In this document: positions 34,816 through 46,462 of the stretch, one piece after another
Numbering within the stretch: position 1 is the first letter of the stretch
How the letters are laid out: each line of letters starts with the position of its first letter
Assembly: GCA_029747015.1 (NCBI GenBank)
Contig: JAKOGI010001569.1
Span: forward strand, 108,501-172,500
Length of the DNA: 64,000 nt
Reading direction: 5' to 3'
DNA from: Carnegiea gigantea
Taxonomy: Eukaryota > Streptophyta > Magnoliopsida > Caryophyllales > Cactaceae
Translations under genes and position numbers: made by a program
Notes under the pieces: generated by a model
What the model was told of the DNA's origin: nothing
The model's input: the letters and a program-made list of their open reading frames with translations, nothing else
The model's database searches: none

Positions 34816-35231
34816 TAAAAATAAAAATAAAAAATAAAAAATAGAAATACAAAATAAAAAAATACAAAATACAAAATAAAAAAATACAAAATACAAAATA
34901 AATACAAAATACAAAATAAATAATAAACAATAAAAAATAAAAAATATAAAAGTATGAGCATAAATTTCACAAATTTTGATAACTTCATAAATTATCACAC
35001 ATTAGTTACGTTCTCGTTATTTTAACCCACTTCAATCTACCACATACAAAATAAACCAACTTCAACGCACTTTAACCTACATCAACCCACTTCAATCTAT
35101 TTCAACCTATTTCAACCCAACTCAAAAAAAAAAAAAAAATACCAACTTCAGCCTAACTTAACCTGCCTCAACCTATTTCAACCGACTTCATCCTTTTTCC
35201 CACCCAATGTACTCACGAAAACAACAGGCCC
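33509..35231. mobile_element. Foldback element with T-rich and A-rich arms
   Basis: A 1.72-kb inverted repeat. The left end ggctctgttcttttcgtg and the right end, read inverted, gggcctgttgttttcgtg are flanked by taa on both sides, as in PIF/Harbinger-type MITEs. Each arm has three zones: subrepeats of gaagtaggtt type (33540-33720; complement 35025-35200), a unique piece (33708-33790; complement 34950-35030, about 90 percent identical) and a low-complexity array, TTTTTAT-like on the left (33780-34445) and its complement on the right (34470-34945). The apex is near 34460. Nothing is coded; the Phe/Tyr-rich frames are artefacts. Confidence 0.85.
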
Positions 35232-35272
35232 TAAATCTCATATGATACTTTACAAATTATTAAAATTATGAA

Positions 35273-35432
35273 GGGGTGGGTTGAAGTTGGTTGAAGTGGG
35301 TTGAAGTAGGTTGAAGTAGGTTGAAGTGGGTTGAAGTTGGTATTTTTTTTCAGGTGGGTTGAAATATGTTGAAGTAGGTTGAAGTGGGTTGATGTTGGTA
35401 AATGTAGATTGACCCACGAAAAGAACAGAGCC
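35273..35432. mobile_element. One-armed relative of the foldback element
   Basis: A run of gaagtgggtt subrepeats in left-arm orientation ends in cacgaaaagaacagagcc, the inverted form of the foldback element's left terminus, followed by taa. The complementary arm and low-complexity core are missing. It lies 41 bp from the complete element. Confidence 0.7.
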
Positions 35433-35435
35433 TAA

Positions 35436-37645
35436 ATGTGGAAAATTTTCATGTATGCATTGTTTACTTGTGGTAAATTGATTATGCCAACTATTAGAGC
35501 TTATTTTTTATTTTCATGCCACTTCATATGTTTTATTTTAGGAATCGTACTATTTAATGGAGTTACTTATGCATATTTTAAATTTCTTTCATTGTGTTTA
35601 GTAAATGATCTCAACTCTTAAAAATCTTCCAAAGCTTTTATCAAATGTGACAATTAATTTATATGAATTTTGAAAATACTTTCATTTTATAGATGTGTAT
35701 GATTCCAAAGTAAGAATATTCTAAATTGTTTATTTAATGGAATTACTTCATTTTTTTATTTTAGGAATCATATTATTTAATGGAGTTACTTATGCATATT
35801 CTAAATTGTTTATTTCAGTGTGGTGAGTGAATGATCTCAACTCTTACTTATCTTCAATTGTGAGCAGTCTACCCATCTTTAGGGAGTGTTATATTTCCTC
35901 CTATGGTGTACTTAATTACTACTTTTCTAATACATATCTTTGGCATCCAAAAATTCTTGAAATTATCTTTAGGCTTTTGTTCTCAAAATGCTGCCCGGGG
36001 CTTTCTGAGAAGACTATTTTTTGCTTGCCTGGTAGAGGGACAATTTAAATTGTACTCTCTTCCAATACATATCTTTGCGGCCTCTTATAAGTTTTTAGTC
36101 ATTAGGAATGAGGTTCATATTTGGGATGTGGAGATATTATTTATGTTAAGATAGTCTGTTTTGACTTTATCTTGATTGGAGACAAGAGTGGTGAATAGGA
36201 CGATCATGTCACATTACAGGCAATGGCTGACTCGGTAAGCATGTACGGTTGATTTTCAGTCGTTTTTTAGACTTTGGTTTTGATTTTCTCAGGTAATGGA
36301 TTCTGACTCTAGGGGCCTGAAGGTGCCTTTTTTGCTTTCCTTCCCTTTAATATCTTATAAGAGCATTGCTTCCATTCCTTTGACTCACTAAAATTTGAAA
36401 GCTCACTTGCTTAGATTCCAGTAAATTGTTTGTTGATTTTTTTCCCATATTTTTGTCTCCCCTCACACAACACAAAGGGGGTCCACTTTGAAACTTCAAT
36501 CCTGAAAGGGCTCTAAAGATGGAAATTGATTTTGAAGCTTCTCACTGTGGCTTTATCTATGTGTTCATTTCTAGAGAAAGGCTCATGTATATCTTTTCGG
36601 AACTCTGTTCACGTCGATTTTCATAAGTTGTCCTTATTCCTCACTGGGGACTTTCCTGTGCTGATAACCACCCCCTAGCTTTAATGTCATTGAATTGATA
36701 TGCTTATCATCTATGTGCTCTAGTGCATGTTACATGGAGATCATTACCAGGATTCAAAAGTCAAATTAAGGTATGCTGTTAAGCGCCTTTACTTTTCATT
36801 GAGCTTCTACTTGGAGTCCCATATGGAGATTTATGGTGTTTTTTATGTTCTTCTAGCCACCTAGCTTTGATGAACACGGTACTCAATCTGTTCTACTCCT
36901 TTGTATGTCCTTGACCCATTATGTTTTGTTGCTTTAGCTGGCCAATCTGGGCTTTCACTTTGTGGTTCCCTTAGTGATAATATTATGGCTTTGAGGTCCC
37001 CAAATGTCTTCAATGTTCTAGAAATCTAGACACAAGTGATGAAGTTGAATATATGCTGTCCATAATGTGTTTTTTTGAGTTCCTCTCCTGTGTGCTTTCA
37101 GCAAACTGAAGATTTTCTTCCATAACTTAAATCATCTGTAGATGTCTCATTTAGATGTTCACCAATTTGTGGTAGTTAGTAGTTACTATATTTACATTTA
37201 GTCTTTACTGCTTCTTATGCATAAGGGAAGGTTAATATGTGGCTAAGCATGATTCAAATCCATGGACACAACTTTATATGAGAGGTTACGTTCGTATTAT
37301 CATCATCCAGCTACGAAATTGTCTTTCCAATTTCTTATTATATTTTTGATTTGTTTTGTAGTCATATTTCTAAGCTTTTGTGCAGAAGTGCACTATAACT
37401 ACTGGTTTAATATGTAAACTAAAGATGCCCTACTCGTTTAAGAAACCATTAAACATGCCCTAATCTCACTATTTGTCTGTCTGTCTTCCTCACAGTGTAT
37501 TTTCGTAGAGTTAGAAGCATATCCTTATGATGGTGATTTTAATTGAAACGTTTTAAAATCTTTATTGTACTTGTAAGTCTTGAATGATGTAGATTTAATT
37601 ATAGGTTTTGTATGCTTTAGGAAAAAAAAGAAACATTTGTCTTGC
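35436..37645. other. Intergenic DNA, no gene recognised
   Basis: AT-rich. It includes a local duplication (35557-35600 and 35772-35810) and the second copy of the dispersed duplicate (36781-36885). Short open stretches carry no motif. Confidence 0.45.
36781..36885. repeat. Second copy of a dispersed 105-bp duplicate
   Basis: It shares with 31584-31690 the opening aagcgcctttacttttcatt and the end ctagctttgatgaacacggt, with about a dozen changes between. Both copies are in the same orientation, 5.2 kb apart. Confidence 0.75.
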
Positions 37646-37653
37646 GTTGTATG

Positions 37654-38190
37654 TAGGGGTGTGCAATACCGGTTAACCGGAGTTTCGGTTAACCGAAAAT
37701 AGGTTAACTGGTTTTTCAGTTCAAGAAAATTCCGAACCGTAATGTAACCAAAAATCTCGATTAATCGTTTTTTGGTCAACCGAAAATTTCAGTTCGTCCA
37801 GAACCTGAACCGTAACCGAACCGAAAAAGTCGGTTAACCGATTTTTCGGTTCGGTTACGTTCACAAATAATAAAAAAGTATACTTTCTTATCTAATTTTT
37901 CATTTTTTATGACTAAAATTTTTTTATAAAAATTAATTTTTGATTACCTTTCATAAATGATAAAACAAAGTGCACTTTGTTGCCTAAATTTTTTATTTTT
38001 ATGTATAAATTTTTTGGAAAAAATTAATAATTTCGGTTCATTTAACTGCCAGTTAACTGAATTTTCAAATCGTCCCAACTGTAACCGAACCAATTTTTTT
38101 GAAAACATTGTATGGTTGACCGGCTTTTCGTTTCGGTTTTTTCAATTTTTCGGTTCGATTTTCGGTTTTGGTTTTTTTTGCACACCCCTA
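37654..38190. mobile_element. hAT MITE with CGGTTAACCG-rich ends
   Basis: A 537-bp element starting taggggtgtgcaa and ending ttgcacaccccta (exact 13-bp inverted repeats). The flanking 8-bp repeats differ at one base: gttgtatg (37646-37653) and gttgtttg (38191-38198). The ends are rich in ggttaaccg/cggttcggtt motifs and the core is AT-rich. It encodes nothing. Confidence 0.9.
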
Positions 38191-38541
38191 GTTGTTTGTT
38201 TAGAGTGCAAGCTGATCTATACTTGAATTCAGTCATAGCAATGAAGGGATACATGAAAAAATTTTGTATGCAAATTGGGTATCTGAAGACAGAAGGTAAG
38301 ATGTGGGTACCTTGTTGTCGAGTGAGCGAGGTTAGCGAGCAATCTGATGAACTTTAGATATGCGACAGCACTGCATGTTGTTGTCAGCTGTGACGGTAGC
38401 ATAGTAATGTTCATTCCCACCTATAATATAGTTTAGTTAATTGCAATGTTGCACAGTATGAGATTGTTACCTTTGAATGCTAATAATAAGGCCGCGGAAG
38501 AAATTTCATGAGGTTACAGAGTAATTCCTTCAGATTTGCAG

Positions 38542-38632
38542 TGATAGGGATGCGAAGCTGGCCTTGTGCAAGGAAATTCTCGCAGCTGTTCAAGAGTGGG
38601 GATATCTGACTGCAATTCAGGGATGTGTGTGA
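38542..38632 (+). CDS. Exon-like open stretch, possible gene 3' end
   Basis: After an acceptor-like tttgcag, 29 codons read DRDAKLALCKEILAAVQEWG and then YLTAIQGCV before TGA. The composition looks coding, unlike the surrounding AT-rich DNA. A possible poly-A signal aataaa follows at 38703. I do not recognise the protein and found no preceding exon that joins it. It may be a decayed last exon or chance. Confidence 0.3.
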
Positions 38633-38960
38633 GGTTGGGAAGTTGTGTTAATTTTGTAATTTTTTGAATGTGATCAGGTGATGTAATCTTGTGTGTTTTT
38701 TTAATAAATTTAATTACGTGGGATTGCGGTTACTAAAAAGCAGTTTCACTGCTGGTGGGATTCCTATAACCATGCGACTGCAATTGAGGGATGTGTGAGA
38801 TTGGGAAGTTGTGTTGTTATTTTTTTTTTTTTTTTTCAACACAGGTTTAGCATGGAGTGTTATATACTAATATATCTGCCGGTGGCATTCCTATAATCAT
38901 GGGATTCTATTTTTTTTTCCAACACAGGTTTAGGATGGAGTGTTGTAATATTAATGTAAC
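38619..38960. repeat. Diverged local duplications
   Basis: The segment ctgcaattcagggatgtg..gggaagttgtgtt occurs at 38619-38650 and 38779-38816. Another, caacacaggtttagcatgga with flanks, occurs at 38838-38863 and 38918-38944, as does tgggattcctataaccatg (38756, 38884). The pattern suggests two overlapping tandem duplications. Confidence 0.65.
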
Positions 38961-39360
38961 TGCTATGGTTGAGGGATAAATGAGCAATTGCAGATGTGGG
39001 TAGGTGTGGGCGGCTTCCAAGGAGTTTAAAATTGAAAATACTTAAGAGGTGTGCATGTTTGGTGGGAGTGTATCAAATTGAAGAGTTTTCTATTTCCTCA
39101 ATTGTGAGTAGTCTACCTATTTTAGCATTTATAGTATAAAGATTTTTAGATTTTAGATAAATTTTTATAGTTATCTTAATTTTATTCTTTCTTTTCTTTG
39201 ATTTTTTTTTTTTTGGGGCTTTAGCTAGTCAAGGCCAAAAAAATTCAGCAATAAAGGTCATTAAAAGATTGTATTATTGTACTTAATTTTTAATTTTGTC
39301 AATTTTTGTTAAATTTAGGCTCTGATTTTTGAATTCATAAATTTATAGTTTCGTATGTAC

Positions 39361-39480
39361 ATGGAATCAATCTCTCTACAGGCTGAAATGTCTATAGAGG
39401 TAAGATTATCTATATCTAAATCTCCCTAGATCCTGTGAAAACGGGATTCAGACTGAGAGTTGTTGTTATTATTATTATTG
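39361..39480 (+). mobile_element. RTE LINE 3' tail
   Basis: About 120 bp with the plant RTE 3' signature: ctctacaggctgaaatgtct, agaggtaagattatctatat, a gtgaaaacgggattcagact-type box and a gttgttgttattattattattg end. It matches the tail of the longer RTE piece at 24715-24840. No coding part remains. Confidence 0.65.
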
Positions 39481-39599
39481 TATGTATGTATATGGCATTT
39501 TCTGAAGTCCATACTTGTAAATCTAAATTATTACAATTTCAATTTGAAATTTCAAAATTTTAGGTTTAAATTTCGAATATTCAAGCAATTTTTTTCCTT

Positions 39600-39902
39600 T
39601 TAAAGAAATTTCATGCTGATGAAAATCCGTCACAATTTTGACTCACAGATGATTTGACATATCGTTAGTTGCACCATCACAATTGCACCGAAGGACTGAC
39701 ATTCTGTCAATATGAACCTGTTAGTCTGAAAGTGATGGTATATCAGTTTGTCACATCAACCCATTAGTAATAGCGACAGGTTCTATCATTAATATGATTT
39801 TGACTAGATGGTTAAAAGTTCGTCTCAATTTCGATCGCAGTGCTCATTTTCCGTTAGAATATGCATCAATTTTCGATAGTATTTTGATGCTTTCTTGTAG
39901 TG
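39600..39902. mobile_element. CACTA-like terminus
   Basis: The right end tttcttgtagtg (39891-39902) is the inverted form of cactacaagaaa. The preceding 300 bp have repeated cgtcacaattttgac / tcaatttcgatcg-like boxes, as in CACTA subterminal regions. The other end is not seen. Confidence 0.4.
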
Positions 39903-40517
39903 AAACTCTAAAATGGTCCATAACAATGGACATTTTTTCAAAAAAAAGAAGAGTAGAAAGAGAAGCATAGGAAGTTGAAAGAGCTTAGCGGACGAGGAAG
40001 TAGCAAAATAGTGAGAGCATGTCTAGATTTATGCGAATGTCATATGGATGGTTTTAAGGCGAAGCCAAAATATGGGATGATGGTAACATTGGAACAATGA
40101 TAATTATCATAGATGAAAAGGGAGAATACTTACGCTAAAGCTAATGTTGTCAACAGTGAGATGCATAGGGGATGTTGTTGGTGTTAAGGGAAGAGAGAGA
40201 AAGGTGACAGTAGTTGCGGAGAAGGCCTCAAATTATATATCAAGATAGAGGTTGTACCACTTACGCCAATAAGTATCTAATGCTTAAACTGTTAATGTCT
40301 TTGGCAACTCCTAGTAGTTAAAAGCTTCAGCAGTTTCCTAAAAAGCCTTATTTGGTTTTCCTGTTCAATTCTAAACTAGATTCATAGGATATGCTTTTGA
40401 TACTGCATTAAGTTGATGACTTTACTGAGCGCATTTTATTAATAATCGCGGTTGCTCGAGGGACTTGCGCTTTATAGGGGAAGGATTAGTATGTGAGTGT
40501 TCTTTTTAGTTCTCTTA
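39903..40517. other. Spacer
   Basis: No gene or repeat recognised. Confidence 0.4.
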
Positions 40518-40812
40518 GGGCCTATTCTTTTTAGTTCATCATAAGTGAACTTATTACTGATAAGTGCTTATGAGTGTTGATCAATATTCATCAGTGCGGA
40601 TGAGTGTTGATCAATGTTGATCAGTGCTTGTCAATGTTGAATAGTGTTAATCAATGCTTATTATTGCTGATCAATGTTGAAATGATGAGTAACAAATGTA
40701 GCTACATGGTAAACAATGCTGATGAGTCCTGATCAGTGCTGATTAGCGCTAATGAGTTGTGATCAATGCTAAATGCTGATGATAAGTAGTTATGGTAAGT
40801 TGAAAAAAAAAA
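40518..40812. mobile_element. MITE-like element with tgatcartgytgat subrepeats
   Basis: Starts gggcctattctttttagttc after tta, in the style of PIF/Harbinger MITEs. The body is a run of degenerate gatcaatgttgatcagtgct repeats (at least ten gatca/gatgag boxes). The right end (caacttaccataactactta when inverted) weakly mirrors the left and passes into an A tract, so the right border is eroded. Confidence 0.55.
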
Positions 40813-41334
40813 AGTCATATTGATTTGTATATTAATTGAGGGAGGAAATCACGTTAGGTCCTTTATAGATATGCTAATAAGGGTGATGATCTGTGTCTTC
40901 CTGCAAGACACTCTTAAATGTCTTGTCTTAACTCAAATTAATATGTCTTATGATTAAAATCACCAAATTTTTAATAATTACAACTTGTTATGAGTTATAA
41001 AGCTTTAATATTCATCGGTTACACTAATAAATACAAATTGACACCCTAGCTGGATCAACCCCATCCATGAAGAAATATCATATATGTAATTTTGTAAATG
41101 TGAAAGATTATGTATAAAATAATGATTTTACACAATTTATAAGTTTGGACATCCTTTTACTGTTCAATCATACCATTTTTTTCAATTAAATATGTGATAA
41201 TATATATTTTAAGTGAAAACAAGACACTTAAAAAGTATCTTGTAACAAGACACTTATCATTTTGCATGCTAATAATTATGATAAAGCTTAAACTTGTGAG
41301 TGTATTCTAGATCTCCATCAACACTCTTCTTCTC
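40813..41334. other. AT-rich spacer
   Basis: Nothing recognised. Confidence 0.4.
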
Positions 41335-41720
41335 CTTAGCATTTGAGGGGAGATTTGAATGAGATTGTTTATGACTTTGAGAAGAGTGAAGAACCTATAA
41401 ATCTCACCGAGTTTGGCTACTTTCAAAGAGACTTTGGTAACTTGTGATTTGTACGACCTTGGTTTCAAAAGATATAAAAACACTTGCTAGAATAGTATGG
41501 TTGTGGATGAATTGGTTAGAAAAAAAAAAGCTAGATTATTTTTGTGCAAATTAACATTAGAGTGACATATCCTTTGCAAGTTTTATTGCTCATATTGATC
41601 ATTTTCCATATTACTTCCCCTATTGGAATTAAGCTTTTACAATCGATTAAGTGTCAGCTATCAACTTTTCAAAATATGTGGGCTCTTGACAACTAGTGTG
41701 AAAGTGTTATTCAAAATATA
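41335..41720 (+). pseudogene. LINE endonuclease fragment
   Basis: Decayed plus-strand endonuclease: LNEIVYDFEKSEEP (the position of GDFNE), a DLGF.KR-like block with stops, a run aligning with the SDH region near 41580-41630 and FQNMWALD (the FRFENMW position, about 41675). No RT follows. Confidence 0.55.
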
Positions 41721-43310
41721 AAGAAATACCTTTGGCATGGATATCCTTCTTTATGTATAGGAAAAATTGATGGATATATGAGTACTCCATATATGCGGTA
41801 TGATTGCTTAATATCCAAGGTTCTAAAGGAATTATTGGTAACTTCAAAGTAAATATAAAGTCAATGCAATGAATGCTTTTTTTTGCAAACTTGTGTGATT
41901 GAAGGCTTAGAAAAGAAGTAATGTAGTGACAAAGGTCAAGAACGAAAATTTGAAGGCATATTGATATAATTTGGAATGATTTTACAAGCAAAACAACTCA
42001 AGATGCTTCAATAACCAAATTGGTAAACTCAAAGGATCAGATGACATCATGTACTTAAAGTAAGAAGATGCAGAGAAAGTGGTTATCAAAATTTCCCCCC
42101 TCTTGTTTAAGTCTCCAAATACGTGTAACATGAAAACTATGCTAAAACATGTTCTAACTGTAGTTTCAGATGATATGAACAATAAGCTAGGTAAATCCTA
42201 CGTGCAAGAAGAAACAGTTGAACCTCTGAATTAGATGCATTCAAGATAGAGTTCCTCTCTGTAAATAACTTAGCCAATCCCATCATCCACCTTTGTCTCT
42301 GTAGTATACTCTACATTAGCCGTGGGGTCAACTTTTGTCAATAGGTTTGCCTACTTTTGCATTGTAATCTCAAATCTAGGGACACACAATAATGGGCCAA
42401 CAATTGGGCTTTCTTATTTGTAGATGGATATGTAATTGAGCTTCATAATAGATGCTCTTCTGCATTTTCTTTTTTAATCATAAATCACCTACCATTGAAT
42501 TCCAATGCTTCGCCCTTTTGTCTTCCTTCTCTGATTCTCTATCATAATGAGGTCCTCCGTCCCTCATACAATCATATCAATATTGAGGTTTACATAGCCA
42601 TGACAATTGACGATGAAGCGCCTTCGTAATTAGTGGGCCATTTATGTCTTAAAAAAATATCATATTTACGACTTTTCGGTCCACTTGTCTAAGTATCTTC
42701 TCGACCTACCTTCAAGAAAGTCAAAAAAGATTATGCTTAATGTTTTGTCCTCACTTTATTTCTTCTTTTGCTCATTTTTTTTGGTTTTTGGGTGATATCC
42801 TCATGTCACTTATCCATATCCAAAGTACACCTCAGAGAATTCATTTTTATGAAATTCTCATTTAAATTACTGGAAATATTAAAGTTTATCAATGTTAACT
42901 GAATAAAAAATCAAAATCGTAATTTTGCGTTCCATCAACTTGGATCTTCTAACCTAAGTTTAAGGTTTTGATTTTAATGAAATGTGATTTGAGACTCCAT
43001 TTCTTTTCTTTTCAATATGAGTGCATTAATTTATAATTTAGGGCTCAACCTATTTGCTAATGAAGTAAGCCCTATTAGATGTCATTGGTGAAGAATGATC
43101 AACATTAGTTCACTTGCTAAAGCTTGGCATGGTAGTGCTATGTATGTTGATTGAACTAATGAAGAAAATCAACCTATTTGTTGACATAATGACATTGACA
43201 TTTGTTGTCCAAGGAAGATAACGTTGATGTTTATGGACGAATATGGGTTAGTACTAATGGAGATGGTTGTGGCGGCAAAAAGGTTTTTTTTTTTTTAAAA
43301 AAAAAGAAAA
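41721..43310. other. Intergenic DNA, no gene recognised
   Basis: AT-rich with only short open stretches lacking motifs. Confidence 0.4.
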
Positions 43311-43420
43311 AGAATTCTTCTTTTTTTTTTTTTAGAGTAAAGGTTGACTTCATTTATTGAATGTCATGTGACATCTACAATAAGTATTGTACCCAAACAA
43401 ATTCAAAAGTAAAGTAACAA
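43311..43420 (-). mobile_element. Possible L1 3' tail, minus strand
   Basis: Read inverted, an aataaatgaagtcaaccttt segment is followed by actct and an A tract, the style of plant L1 3' ends (ataaagttgac...A). There is no coding sequence to support it. Confidence 0.3.
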
Positions 43421-44446
43421 AGTAAAACCTTTGATAGAGAGCACTAATTAAGATTCTTCCGAACATTCTTCTTCTTCTTAACCGTTGCATCATAATATAA
43501 CTTCTAATAAGGAGATCCATAAAATCTGTATAGTTTTTTCACAGAAATATTTATTTGTTATAGTAATCCAAAAAAGAATTTATGCCTATGTAGATCGATT
43601 TAGCAATCAATCAACAATTTGGACTTTAACAAGTACATTGATATGAAAGGAAATCGATTGAATCGCTTGAGCAGCGAGACATAGCACCATTCATTAGAAG
43701 AGGGAACGAAGAGACTCTCACAAGTGGAGGGAGAATATTATTAATACTAACAGTGACTTGAATAAAGAAAACACCAAATAGCCAGTGGTAGCCTTTAAGG
43801 AACAAAGAAGAAATTAGAGGTTTCCAGAGATAGGAGAGGAGAGGAGAATGTTAGAGTTTACAATGGTTCTCTCATTTTTTGAACATTTAAAACATAATTG
43901 TCATCGATGGGTATGTTTTACCTAACTTAGTACATTTGTTAACTATAGTAATTGTGAACTCTAAATTCTTCCTCATATTTAATTGAGATTCTTATTGATG
44001 CTATATTAATTGCATTTTACAAATAGGCTTGAGGGCAATATTTATCAGGATCATGATTGTAATATAATAATATTAAGAAAAATATAAATAAACTAAAACA
44101 ATAGAAATAGTTATTCATATTTGCATGATTGATATTTGTTCCATTTATTACCCAAACAAGTTCATAAACAATTATGATCATGTAGTAAATTAAATATCCA
44201 TAATTTAAATAACATTGTACATTATTAGTATTTTTAAAAAAAGAATATAAATTGATTCAAATAACATGTAAATATTACTATTTCAAAAAAAACAAAGATA
44301 GAAAAACAAATGCGAAATGCTAGAAATAATTTCCATTCACATAGAATTATTAACATATAAGCGAATATATATGGCATATTAAATGTTTATATATGTGGTG
44401 AGCATTAATATTATTTTTGTGAGCATCAGTATCATGTTTAGTGAGT
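43421..44446. other. AT-rich spacer
   Basis: Nothing recognised. It ends at the candidate 5-bp duplication gttac (44447-44451) beside the LTR of copia element B. Confidence 0.4.
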
Positions 44447-44451
44447 GTTAC

Positions 44452-46050
44452 TGTTGAATTCCAAGAGTACACAACCACAAGAGGGGGGTAAATTATGGTG
44501 GCCGATTTTTGCCAAATAACTGACAAACAGCCGTAGCACTTGATTGCAGAGACTGTTCGTAAATCACAAACAACCTTAAGCCTTGTTTGTAGCGGTTGTT
44601 CCCAATTGGTTCAGTAGCGAAATTCAAAGTAATAAATGCGGAAATAAAGCACACACAATTTTTACGTGGAAAACACCTCTAGCCCAACTGAGGTGTGAAA
44701 AACCACGACCTACCTCGTGTAGGATTTAACCACTTCACTAACGGGCTGAACACGTTACAAAAGTAACACTCCTTGTTACAACTTGTAACTCACGTAACCT
44801 TCTTCCCTAAGACAGGTTACACCACATCCAATCACACTATATTGGACACGTCCAAAGTCCACTCGACTATGGACACACTCACTCACTTTCTGATCTGAGA
44901 ACAGGAGTACAAAACACCTTACTGGGGTGCTTCTGACTTAAGCAGATGTAAGGTACAATGAAGTCCTAGTATGCCAATAGTTTTGAAAGCTCAATTTTTA
45001 CACAATCTTGTCACGGCTTTTTTCTTTTGAAATGAAGCTTTTAGAAAGCTCTCAATGCTCTGTGAAAAACCGATTTTTCCCTTGTGTATCTCTGCCGAAA
45101 GGAGTGAAAAGATTTTCTTATTTAAGCAAGCAAACCCAACGGCTAACTCCTTCAAAAAGGATAGAAAAATCTTCTGATTTTAGCAGCTTAGGAGATTTCT
45201 TCAGATTTCCAATGGCTAGGAACAAAGAAGATAAGATTCTCCTAAAATATAGGGATTTGATACTCACGGGATAAAAACTGATTTAGCCACTTAATATAGC
45301 CGTGTAATTTAGCCCAAAAAAAGGGATAAAAATCTTGGTTTCAAAATTTGAATCAATCATGGCCTAAAAATAAGGAATAAAGATTTTTCGGATTTTGAAA
45401 AAAAAATCTCTAGCAAAAATAGTTTTGCAATCTGCTACATATATAATAAATAATAATCTAATCAGCCTAGGATTTCATAAAAAGATTCTTAGAGCAGCCA
45501 GCCAACCAAAAGAAATTTTCAGGTAAAACGGATGTGGCCGCTGCAGTTTCAGGAACACCCTAGGCACCCTATTTGCAGGGTTGTTTGGAAATGGTGTTCT
45601 GAAGCAAATGTCGAAAACCGTTTTAAGAAGTGTTAAATTGAGACTTTCAAGATTGGCATATTAACAAGAGTCTAAAAGATAAAAACTAAACCAAACCAAG
45701 ACTTCTTGTTGTAAGAATCAGTCATCTTGTCAAGAATGGATGTGCAACTCCAAACACCTTGGTCACCTTGATTACTCGGGTGATCTTGTATCGCTGAATG
45801 TAGAAACTTAGTCTTTAAGACTTAGTCAGCTGTTGTCGAGATTTGTTGTGTGCTGATCTTTGTGTCACTGAAGCTTGGAACCTGTTCTTAAAACTTATTC
45901 TCAACATTTAGTAGACAGAATAGGTAAGTAGGATCAATACAAACAACTGTGTAGGACCTGTTTGGAGAGCTTGTTTGGAACAACATCACTCAAGCAAGTA
46001 TGCTACACTTGGATTTGTTATCATCAAAACTTTATACAGTTAGTTCAACA
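44452..46050 (-). repeat. 3' LTR of copia element B
   Basis: 1599 bp. On the minus strand it starts tgttgaactaactgtataaa and ends ggaattcaaca. Beside its low end is gttac (44447-44451), the likely 5-bp duplication whose mate is beyond the window. It shares long blocks with the LTRs of element A (for example ttttgatgataacaaatcca, and the ctcttgtggttg end) but is clearly more diverged, so A and B are different subfamilies. Confidence 0.9.
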
Positions 46051-46064
46051 ATTTCCCCCTTTTT
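46051..46064 (-). other. Polypurine tract of copia element B
   Basis: aaaaagggggaaat read on the minus strand, directly before the 3' LTR. It primes plus-strand DNA synthesis. Confidence 0.85.
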
Positions 46065-46462
46065 GATGATGACAAACTAAGTGACCATATTGACAAGAAA
46101 AAGATTTTATTTTCGTAAGTGCCTTGAGTGCTGATATATATCCACACAGGTGCTAGGTCAGTCAAGTCAAAAAACATATGTAAGTATAGTCAAAAGCATA
46201 TATAAGTATAAAGACAAATGACTCAACCGTTCAACTCAACCTAGGTCAATGGCCCACTTATCTTCCCCCTTTTGGCATCATTAAAAAGGCACAAACAACA
46301 GTCAGAATATGGTGTGTGCAAGGGAATCACATAAGACATAGCAAGAGATAAGCAAGATATAACAGAACCAGATATGTCATTGAAAGTCCGGAAGGAAACA
46401 CAGAAAGAGACGGGGAAGAGAACTCTCGGAAATATCCGATGAGAACAGGTTACAAGGGGTGA

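Noticed and set aside
33746..34998. Long Phe/Tyr/Ile-rich open frames on both strands resembling membrane proteins
   Set aside because: They are translations of the TTTTTAT-type array and its complement in the foldback element; several frames are open at once.
36231..36250. Mini-exon between acceptor-like acag and donor gtaagc
   Set aside because: Too short and with no flanking exons to join.
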